Assembly (NCBI GenBank): GCA_003250865.1
Contig: QKJH01000004.1
Coordinates: 1-5,253, forward strand
DNA length: 5,253 nucleotides
Source: Alphaproteobacteria bacterium
GTDB taxonomy: Bacteria > Pseudomonadota > Alphaproteobacteria > Micavibrionales > SZUA-601
Direction: 5' to 3'
The translations under genes were made by a program, and so were the position numbers. Numbering within the stretch: the first letter of the stretch is position 1; each line of letters begins with the position of its first letter. Below, one piece after another: positions 1 through 5,153 of this stretch. A model generated the notes under the pieces. It made no database searches and was not told where the DNA came from. It saw only the letters and a list, made by a program, of their open reading frames with translations.

Positions 1-1
1 T

Positions 2-85
2 CCACTGCTCGACGGGATTATCAAGGAAGATGGTGACGAAATTGACAGCATCGTGCCCGAACTACAGCCTTATGTTGGCCTATAA
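2..85 (+). other. Unassigned open segment ending in TAA; probably foreign to the EIIA gene that follows
   Basis: Frame 2 is open from the window edge to a TAA at 83-85 and reads like real protein (PLLDGIIKEDGDEIDSI, then VPELQPYVGL). The other two forward frames give less natural peptides. The next codons in the same frame are the conserved C-terminal part of a mannose-family EIIA, but this stretch has none of the EIIA features expected just before it, such as the TDMFGGTPSN-like segment. G+C is about 51% by count, above the neighbouring genes. A weak resemblance to the N-terminal 'PLL...IVPELA' region of family 5 solute-binding proteins can be imagined, but I do not rely on it. It may be the true 3' end of another gene or a chimeric contig end. 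Confidence 0.35.
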
Positions 86-229
86 GTTCTGGCCGGTGTG
101 AATTTACCGCTTTTGATAAAGTTGGCAACGTTGCGAAAACAGTCAAAAGATATACAAAACGTTGTGTCGCAGGCTCGAGACGCTGGTCGCAAATATATTA
201 ATGTTGCTTCACAAATTTTGGAAGAATAA
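86..229 (+). CDS. PTS EIIA component, mannose family (PtsM/ManX-like), C-terminal fragment
   Basis: This is the last 47 codons of a mannose-family EIIA, a cytoplasmic protein that accepts phosphate from HPr on a histidine. The visible part starts VLAGVNLPLLIKLATLRK and ends AGRKYINVASQILEE, both hallmarks of the C-terminal end of this family (about 130 residues when complete). The catalytic histidine and the GGTPSN loop lie in the missing N-terminal two thirds. An in-frame TAA at 83-85 directly precedes the recognisable sequence, and what lies upstream is not EIIA, so the gene is broken at about 80-86 in this window. In alphaproteobacteria this gene usually sits between hprK and ptsH, and here ptsH starts 13 nt after its stop. 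No EIIB or EIIC domain is fused to it in the visible part. The family assignment is firm. Whether the break is real or an assembly error is not settled. Confidence 0.85.
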   Translation, partial: VLAGVNLPLLIKLATLRKQSKDIQNVVSQARDAGRKYINVASQILEE

Positions 230-242
230 GCGTATTTAAAAA

Positions 243-533
243 ATGACGACAAAAAATATTAAGAGTTCAACACTGACCATTGTAAACAAAAAAGGGTTAC
301 ATGCCCGTGCAGCAGCGCGGTTTGTAAAAACAGCATCAGGATATGATGCTACCATTATGGTCAGGCGCGCCGATCAGGAGGTGTCAGGTGATTCAATCAT
401 GGGGCTTTTGACGCTTGCGGCAAGCCAAGGACGTGATATTACCATTACAACTCAGGGAAATATGGCTCAAGAAGCGTTGGATGAGTTATGCTGTTTGGTT
501 CAAAATGGTTTTTATGAGGAGGAGAGTGAATGA
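243..533 (+). CDS. ptsH: Phosphocarrier protein HPr
   Basis: This 96-residue HPr is slightly longer than the usual 85-90. It is the small cytoplasmic phosphocarrier that takes phosphate from enzyme I and gives it to EIIA. The active-site histidine is His20 in GLHARAAARFV, with the conserved arginine Arg22 beside it. The regulatory serine is Ser51 in GDSIMGLLTLAAS, matching Ser46 of Gram-positive HPr, the target of HPr kinase/phosphorylase; that kinase gene is not in the window. The start is fixed: an in-frame TAA at 237-239 lies just upstream of the ATG. No good Shine-Dalgarno sequence is placed before this ATG; the nearest purine run, GGAAGAA at 220-226, is too far away, so translation may depend on ribosomes finishing EIIA 13 nt upstream. 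The stop overlaps the ptsI start as ATGA. The acidic tail (YEEESE) partly reflects the ptsI ribosome-binding site encoded beneath it. Confidence 0.95.
   Translation: MTTKNIKSSTLTIVNKKGLHARAAARFVKTASGYDATIMVRRADQEVSGDSIMGLLTLAASQGRDITITTQGNMAQEALDELCCLVQNGFYEEESE
516..524 (+). promoter_or_regulatory. Strong ribosome-binding site of ptsI inside ptsH
   Basis: The purine run GAGGAGGAG lies 5 nt before the ATG at 530 and within the last codons of ptsH. It supports the 530 start and suggests that enzyme I is translated efficiently, in contrast to ptsH, which has no such site. Confidence 0.75.
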
Positions 534-2350
534 CACAAGCAGACTTTTCTTCCATTTATAAAACCCCGGATTTGCCCAATCATCCCGAAGAAATCTTACA
601 TGGCATAGGCCTATCTTCCGGTATTGCCATGGGGCCGGCTTTTATGCTGGACAGTGTTTCGCCGGAAGTTAACGAATACAAGATTATCAAAAAAAATCTC
701 AAGCTGGAAATCGAACGTTTTGAAAAAGCACGTGAGCGTTCGTATAACCAGATTGCACAGCTGTTGTCAAAGGCCGAAATTACGTCCTCATCGAATGATA
801 GTGAAGAAATTACCCTATTACTTGAAGCGCATCTGGGTATGTTATATAGCTCCCGTTTTGTGCGCGGTGTACGCAAACGCATTGAAGAGAACCGACTGAA
901 TGCCGAAGCTGCGGTGCGTTATGAAATGGAAGATATGGAGCGGGTTTTTGCCGAGTTAGATGACTCGTATATTGCCAGTCGTGGTCAGGATGTTTCTGAT
1001 GTCGGAAAACGGTTGCTGCGAAATCTGACAGATCAAAAATATACTGCCATTAAAAACATTCCTGATGGAGGCATACTTCTTTCCGAAGAAATCACGCCGA
1101 TGGATTTAGCCTCTTTGCCTTCCAATCGGATTGCCGGTTTGATGAGCTTGGTTGGAACAAGACAGGGCCATACGGGCATTATGGCTCGTTCAATGGGTAT
1201 TCCGGCGGTGTCGTCAACGGGTTCTATGCCAAAGCACGTACATTCAAATTCCTATGTCATTATTGACGGCGCAAAAGGAATTCTGATTGTTAACCCCACT
1301 GAAGAAACATGGAAAAAATACCGTCGACAAAAAGAAATTGTCGAAATTGAACATGATCAGGCTACCCGTCAAAAAGATTTTCCTGCTTATACCAAAGATA
1401 AAGTGGAAGTTTTAGTGCAGGCTAATCTAACGCATTTTTCGGATATGGACAGGATTCTAAAGTCTGGTGCATCGGGTATCGGTCTGGTGCGCACCGAGTT
1501 TATGTTCATGGGGCGGGAAGATTTGCCTGATGCACGTGAGCAATTTGCCAAACTGAAAGCCGTTGTCAAAGCATCGAAGAAATTGCCTGTTACAATACGT
1601 ACAATGGATATTGGTGGTGACAAGATGGCACCGGCATTAAATAAACGATTTGGAATTGGACCTAACCCTGCGCTTGGGTTGCGGGCTATTCGGCTGTCCT
1701 TGAGCGCACCGGAATTATTAGAAGCCCAGATGGAGGCCATTTTACGTGCTGCTGTATATGGTAATGTTGACATTCTTGTTCCTATGGTTTCCTCTGTTGA
1801 CGAAATAAAGCAGGTTCGTGCTGTCATGGAAAGTACGCTGAAAGACCTTCGAAAGAAGAATGTAAAGGTTCCATCCAAACTCCCAAAACTAGGGGCAATG
1901 ATTGAGATTCCGGCCGCTATTTTTATTGCGGACGAGTTAGCCAAAGAGTGCGACTTCTTTTCGCTGGGCACCAACGATCTTGTGCAATATACTTTGGCCG
2001 CAGATAGGGGAGACGAAGCTATGGGGCAGTTTTATAATCCCGTACATCCTGCCATTCTCAAAATGATAAAAATTTGTGTTGATGCATGCGATAAAGCGAA
2101 TATTCCGCTTAGTGTCTGTGGTGAGCTGGCCGGTGATCCAACTATTCTTCCATTATTTATTGCAATGGGAATTCGCAAAATAGCAGTTCAGCCTCTTACT
2201 GTTCCCGATGTTAAAAAATGGGTTCGTACAATGAACGTTGGCGACTTTAAGCAGTGTTTGGAACAAGGCGACGTCACCACCCAAGAGGGAATTGATAAAC
2301 TTATAACTGCTATGTCTCGATGCTGGGACATCGACAAAGTCGTTCATTAG
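530..2350 (+). CDS. ptsI: Phosphoenolpyruvate-protein phosphotransferase (PTS enzyme I)
   Basis: This 606-residue cytoplasmic enzyme I transfers phosphate from PEP to HPr, the first step of the PTS. The order of parts is normal: an N-terminal entry motif (ILHGIGLSSGIAMGPAF, about 22-38), a helical HPr-binding region (about 50-165), the phosphohistidine domain with His214 in GTRQGHTGIMARSMGIPAV, and the C-terminal PEP-binding barrel. In the barrel are Arg321 (GLVRTEFMFMGR), Arg357 (IRTMDIGGDK), Glu459 (AMIEIPAA), Asp483 (SLGTNDLVQYTLAADR) and the catalytic Cys530 (SVCGELAGDP). All expected catalytic residues are present. It is about 30 residues longer than E. coli enzyme I, partly from an N-terminal extension. 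No GAF domain is fused to it, so it is not the PtsP (nitrogen PTS) form. The start overlaps the ptsH stop by 4 nt behind a strong ribosome-binding site at 516-524. Its stop overlaps the convergent methyltransferase gene. Confidence 0.97.
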   Translation: MTQADFSSIYKTPDLPNHPEEILHGIGLSSGIAMGPAFMLDSVSPEVNEYKIIKKNLKLEIERFEKARERSYNQIAQLLSKAEITSSSNDSEEITLLLEAHLGMLYSSRFVRGVRKRIEENRLNAEAAVRYEMEDMERVFAELDDSYIASRGQDVSDVGKRLLRNLTDQKYTAIKNIPDGGILLSEEITPMDLASLPSNRIAGLMSLVGTRQGHTGIMARSMGIPAVSSTGSMPKHVHSNSYVIIDGAKGILIVNPTEETWKKYRRQKEIVEIEHDQATRQKDFPAYTKDKVEVLVQANLTHFSDMDRILKSGASGIGLVRTEFMFMGREDLPDAREQFAKLKAVVKASKKLPVTIRTMDIGGDKMAPALNKRFGIGPNPALGLRAIRLSLSAPELLEAQMEAILRAAVYGNVDILVPMVSSVDEIKQVRAVMESTLKDLRKKNVKVPSKLPKLGAMIEIPAAIFIADELAKECDFFSLGTNDLVQYTLAADRGDEAMGQFYNPVHPAILKMIKICVDACDKANIPLSVCGELAGDPTILPLFIAMGIRKIAVQPLTVPDVKKWVRTMNVGDFKQCLEQGDVTTQEGIDKLITAMSRCWDIDKVVH

Positions 2351-2889
2351 TTTTTTGGTGTTTTATACACATAAACGGTGGAGTTCCAAAATCCTTCGCG
2401 AAATATTTCTGTGGTAGCTGGCGGAATGTTAGGAAGCGGGAAAGAATGGCTGACAACTACGGCTGACTCTTTGAGTTCTGCGATAAATTTAGGTTCAAGA
2501 TTTTTCATATGACGAAATGTAAGATAGGTAAAAATTGCGCCAGCGTTCTCAAATGAATCCGCCATGAAGTTTTTTTGCAAAATGGTAATATTCTTCCGCC
2601 GTGAAAGAGCAATCCGTAGCTTTGACATCCAGAAAGGCAATGTCGTTATTTCATAGCCAATAACATGATGGTTCGGAAAGCGTTTACTTAGGGCCAATAC
2701 AGTGCTACCCCAGCCGCATCCAAGCTCTAGGATATCGCCGTCGGGGCTTTCAGGAAAAAGGTCAATCATACGATTGCGTGTTTTAGCCCAAGTTGGAGCA
2801 GGAATGGTTCCGGATATTCTTGATTGTAGTTCGATAATAATAATGATTAGCATTATGAAGAAAATTATTAGGGTGGTCACAAGTAACAT
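2347..2889 (-). CDS. Membrane-anchored class I SAM-dependent methyltransferase, FAM173-like
   Basis: This 180-residue protein has one very hydrophobic N-terminal segment (about residues 2-19, LLVTTLIIFFIMLIIIII) followed by a compact Rossmann-type methyltransferase domain. SAM-binding motif I is DILELGCGWGS (52-62), and the acidic residue expected to hold the ribose is Glu80 in VIGYEITTLPFWMSKLR. The order of a membrane helix, a proline-containing segment (TIPAPTWAKTRNRMIDLF, 28-45), a GYE motif and a late VVVSHSFPLP motif (144-153) resembles the FAM173 group (ATP synthase c-subunit lysine methyltransferase). That resemblance is from memory of the motifs, not from a search, and the substrate of this bacterial protein is unknown. 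The start is fixed by an in-frame stop (complement of 2896-2898) just upstream of the ATG; an AGGAG lies 11 nt before it. It is convergent with ptsI and divergent from ahcY, whose product removes S-adenosylhomocysteine, the by-product of this enzyme. The methyltransferase call is firm; the subfamily is tentative. Confidence 0.85.
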   Translation of the reverse strand: MLLVTTLIIFFIMLIIIIIELQSRISGTIPAPTWAKTRNRMIDLFPESPDGDILELGCGWGSTVLALSKRFPNHHVIGYEITTLPFWMSKLRIALSRRKNITILQKNFMADSFENAGAIFTYLTFRHMKNLEPKFIAELKESAVVVSHSFPLPNIPPATTEIFREGFWNSTVYVYKTPKN

Positions 2890-2900
2890 TTTAAACTATT

Positions 2901-2905
2901 CTCCT
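2901..2905 (-). promoter_or_regulatory. Probable ribosome-binding site of the methyltransferase gene
   Basis: CTCCT on the plus strand reads AGGAG on the minus strand, 11 nt before the ATG at 2889. The spacing is longer than usual, but no upstream start is possible because of the in-frame stop at 2896-2898. Confidence 0.5.
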
Positions 2906-2946
2906 ATTCAGTATTTTTACAGTATACATGGTTTGGTTCATATCAC

Positions 2947-2952
2947 GAGGAG
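2947..2952 (+). promoter_or_regulatory. Ribosome-binding site that decides the ahcY start
   Basis: GAGGAG ends 5 nt before the ATG at 2958. It lies inside the longer reading frame that could begin at ATG 2928, so 2958 is the better start. The second ATG at 2961 is also possible. Confidence 0.8.
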
Positions 2953-2957
2953 AAAAA

Positions 2958-4271
2958 ATGATGGCTGCTGCGCAACCTAATGATGGTAATGATTTTAAAG
3001 TCAAAGACATGTCTTTGGCCGAATGGGGACGCAAGGAAATTAATATTGCAGAGGCTGAAATGCCGGGGTTGATGGCACTGCGTGAAGAATATAGTTCTTC
3101 ACAGCCTCTGAAGGGCGCGTGCATTGCAGGATGTCTGCATATGACTATTCAAACGGCTGTCCTGATTGAAACGCTTATTGCTTTGGGTGCCGAAGTGCGC
3201 TGGTCATCCTGTAATATTTTCTCAACGCAGGATCAAGCTGCTGCCGCTATTGCTGCTGCTGGCATCCCGGTTTTTGCTTGGAAAGGAATGAACGAGGAAG
3301 AGTTCTGGTGGGCGATTGACATGACCGTTGATGGCAAAGATGGTTGGCGTCCAAACATGATTTTGGATGATGGCGGTGATTTAACCTTGCGTATCCATCA
3401 AAAATATCCGGAGCTTTTGTCTGACATAAAGGGTATATCAGAAGAAACAACAACTGGTGTGCATCGTCTTTATGAAATGGCCAAAAAGGGTACGCTTAAA
3501 GTACCGGCAATCAATGTCAATGACTCTGTAACAAAATCCAAATTTGATAACAAATATGGTTGCCGCGAGAGTCTGGTCGACGGTATCCGCCGGGCAACGG
3601 ATGTGATGATGGCCGGTAAAATTGCTGTTGTTGCAGGTTTCGGTGATGTTGGTAAAGGTTCAGCCGAAAGCTTACGTAGTGCAGGTGCCCGTGTTTTGGT
3701 CACGGAAATTGATCCGATTTGTGCTTTGCAGGCGGCTATGGAAGGATATGAGGTTGTCACAATGGAAAATGCCGCTCCGCGTGGCGATATTTTTGTTACG
3801 ACTACAGGTAACAAAGACATCATCACGGTTGATCACATGCGTGAAATGAAAGACCGTGCCATTGTGTGCAATATCGGCCACTTTGACAATGAGATTCAAG
3901 TCGAGCCGTTGCGCAACATGAAATGGAATAATATCAAACCGCAGGTTGACGAAATCGAGTTTCCATCCGGTAAACGGATTATTCTGCTTGCCGAAGGACG
4001 GTTGGTTAATCTGGGTTGTGCTACGGGACATCCGTCCTTTGTCATGTCGGCATCGTTTACCAACCAGACCTTGGCGCAAATCGAGTTGTGGAACCATTCG
4101 AATAAATACGAAAATCAGGTTTATGTTCTACCCAAACATCTTGATGAAAAAGTAGCCAAGTTACATTTGGATAAATTGGGTGTTCAACTGTCAACACTGA
4201 CAAAAGAACAGGCCGATTATATTGGCGTAGAAATTGAAGGACCCTTTAAGCCGGACAGCTATCGCTACTAG
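2958..4271 (+). CDS. ahcY: Adenosylhomocysteinase (S-adenosyl-L-homocysteine hydrolase)
   Basis: This NAD-dependent cytoplasmic enzyme of 437 residues reversibly splits S-adenosylhomocysteine to adenosine and homocysteine, clearing the inhibitor made by methyltransferases and feeding the methionine cycle. Residues equivalent to the known active site are all present: His61 (CLHMT), Asp138 (LDDGGD), Glu163 (SEETTTGVH), Lys193 and Asp197 (VTKSKFDN), Cys202, His308 (GHFDNE), Asn351 and His358 (VNLGCATGHPSF). The NAD-binding Rossmann motif is GFGDVGKGSAESLR (227-240). The C-terminal arm ends GPFKPDSYRY, with the Lys and Tyr that reach the neighbouring subunit's NAD. The start at 2958 has a good ribosome-binding site; a start at 2928 would add ten poorly conserved residues. 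The region between the LDDGGD and SEETTTG motifs is short, so the insertion of roughly 40 residues known in plant and many bacterial enzymes is absent. An intrinsic terminator follows the stop. Identification is certain. Confidence 0.98.
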   Translation: MMAAAQPNDGNDFKVKDMSLAEWGRKEINIAEAEMPGLMALREEYSSSQPLKGACIAGCLHMTIQTAVLIETLIALGAEVRWSSCNIFSTQDQAAAAIAAAGIPVFAWKGMNEEEFWWAIDMTVDGKDGWRPNMILDDGGDLTLRIHQKYPELLSDIKGISEETTTGVHRLYEMAKKGTLKVPAINVNDSVTKSKFDNKYGCRESLVDGIRRATDVMMAGKIAVVAGFGDVGKGSAESLRSAGARVLVTEIDPICALQAAMEGYEVVTMENAAPRGDIFVTTTGNKDIITVDHMREMKDRAIVCNIGHFDNEIQVEPLRNMKWNNIKPQVDEIEFPSGKRIILLAEGRLVNLGCATGHPSFVMSASFTNQTLAQIELWNHSNKYENQVYVLPKHLDEKVAKLHLDKLGVQLSTLTKEQADYIGVEIEGPFKPDSYRY

Positions 4272-4289
4272 CACATACTAAAATAATAC

Positions 4290-4325
4290 AAAAAGCTCTT
4301 GTCCTATGGATGGGAGCTTTTTTTT
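4290..4325 (+). terminator. Intrinsic terminator of ahcY
   Basis: AAAAAGCTC (4290-4298) can pair with GAGCTTTTT (4314-4322). A small inner stem, TCC/GGA (4302-4304 with 4308-4310), caps the loop. A run of eight T (4318-4325) partly overlaps the 3' arm. It lies 18 nt after the ahcY stop and separates ahcY from the sensor gene. Confidence 0.85.
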
Positions 4326-4339
4326 GTGCTTTTTTTGTG
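4319..4339 (+). repeat. Short T-rich direct repeat after the terminator
   Basis: TTTTTTTGTG occurs at 4319-4328 and again at 4330-4339, separated by a single C. The first copy is the T-run of the ahcY terminator. The second may act as a backup T-run without a stem, or may lie upstream of the sensor gene's promoter: a TATGAT at 4340-4345 resembles a -10 box, with no clear -35 box. Confidence 0.4.
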
Positions 4340-4379
4340 TATGATAGCGAAAGGAAATAAAACAAATATCGGATAGTTC

Positions 4380-5153
4380 ATGCAAAATTTTGGACAATGG
4401 CAGGATTATGAAGCTGGGCAGGATGTTTCAACCATAAAAAAGTTGGGACGATGGCTTCGTGATTATTTTATTCCGTCCGGGAATGCAGTGCGTCGTTTAC
4501 GTACGGAATTAGATTTGATGGCATTATGTCTGAATGCGGCACCTGACGGATATTTAATGTGGGACGATGGCAATCGCTTTATTGTGCCGCGCAAGGCCAA
4601 GACCATCCTGAATATTGTCAATTGCAACAATAAACAGCAGCTTTTGGATGCTTTTTCCGAAGGGGATAGAAAAGCCTTAGACAAATTGATTGACGAAATG
4701 GAAAAGCAGCAAATGCCCTTTTCCATCGTATGCGAAACGGATAGCAAACATCATCTTGTTAACGTTGAAGGTGTTTTGCGAAAAATAGGTGAAAATGCGG
4801 CCATTCGTGTTTTGTGGTTACGTGATGTAACTCATGTAACTCATGATGTAGAGCGGATGGAATTATTGAAATCCCGCGCTGAGGATAGCCTAGTTCTCTA
4901 TCAAAAAGGTATGGAGAACATAAACTTTCCTGTGTGGTTCAGGGATAGCGATTTCAAGATTATCGAGTGCAACGCAACTTATGCCAAGACGCTTGATTTA
5001 ACTCCCGATGAAGTTGTTGAAGGCCAGGTAGAGATTCTCGGTTCAAAGGGAATGCTTGTTCGCAAAATGGCCGAGAATGCAAAAACGATGCGTCAGCCCC
5101 AATACGATAAACAGCATATCGTAGTTGATGGGGAGCGCAAGTTGTACCCATAG
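4380..5153 (+). CDS. PAS-domain sensor protein, probably a histidine kinase cut off before its kinase domain
   Basis: The visible 257 codons end at TAG 5151-5153, but family sequence appears to stop near 5147. Two PAS-like regions are seen: about 45-150 (LMALCLNAAPDGYLMWDD to RVLWLRDVTHV) and about 176-255 (INFPVWFRDSDFKIIECN to QHIVVDGERKLY). A charged helical linker (about 156-175) joins them. No membrane segment is visible in the N-terminal 45 residues, which suggests a cytoplasmic sensor. Alphaproteobacteria often have a long multi-PAS sensor histidine kinase immediately after ahcY; by that comparison the HisKA and HATPase domains are missing here. The start is fixed by an in-frame TAG at 4374-4376 just before the ATG, with only a weak GGA ribosome site at 4371-4373. 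The gene has its own space after the ahcY terminator and is probably transcribed separately. The PAS content is reasonably clear. The kinase identity is inferred from gene order and similarity to the family. Confidence 0.75.
   Translation: MQNFGQWQDYEAGQDVSTIKKLGRWLRDYFIPSGNAVRRLRTELDLMALCLNAAPDGYLMWDDGNRFIVPRKAKTILNIVNCNNKQQLLDAFSEGDRKALDKLIDEMEKQQMPFSIVCETDSKHHLVNVEGVLRKIGENAAIRVLWLRDVTHVTHDVERMELLKSRAEDSLVLYQKGMENINFPVWFRDSDFKIIECNATYAKTLDLTPDEVVEGQVEILGSKGMLVRKMAENAKTMRQPQYDKQHIVVDGERKLYP
4827..4844 (+). repeat. In-frame 9-bp tandem duplication in the PAS gene
   Basis: GTAACTCAT is repeated directly at 4827-4835 and 4836-4844, in frame, giving VTHVTH at residues 150-155, at the edge between the first PAS region and the linker helix. 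It keeps the frame and looks like a slippage duplication. Confidence 0.8.

Larger units (their letters stand above)
2890..2957. promoter_or_regulatory. Divergent intergenic region, likely holding promoters for the methyltransferase gene and ahcY
   Basis: These 68 nt separate two divergent starts, so at least two promoters should lie here or reach slightly into the genes. The AT-rich centre holds the palindrome GTATAC (2922-2927). On the minus strand it contributes TATACT (2926-2921), a good -10 box; on the plus strand it contributes TATACA (2923-2928), a weaker one. No convincing -35 boxes are seen at standard spacing on either strand. CAGTAT occurs twice, at 2909-2914 and 2920-2925, 11 nt apart. 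No SAM or SAH riboswitch-like structure is apparent, and the space is short for one. Confidence 0.4.

Noticed and set aside
1387..1974. Long open frame of 195 codons on the minus strand inside ptsI.
   Set aside because: It lies fully within the conserved barrel of enzyme I, has no recognisable motifs, and its composition is that of an antisense shadow of a strongly coding region.
2928..2957. Upstream start of ahcY at ATG 2928.
   Set aside because: The GAGGAG ribosome site at 2947-2952 lies inside this extension and points to ATG 2958. The extra residues (MVWFISRGEK) do not look like an AhcY N-terminus.
2890..2957. SAM or SAH riboswitch before ahcY or the methyltransferase gene.
   Set aside because: Only 68 nt shared by two divergent genes, with no visible pseudoknot-like or multi-stem structure.
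3235..3265. Run of GCT/GCC alanine codons resembling a microsatellite.
   Set aside because: It encodes the normal alanine-rich helix after STQDQ in AhcY (AAAAIAAAG), conserved in the family.
3470..4097. Several open frames opposite or in alternate frames of ahcY.
   Set aside because: All overlap highly conserved AhcY sequence, lack ribosome sites and family motifs, and are explained as shadow frames.
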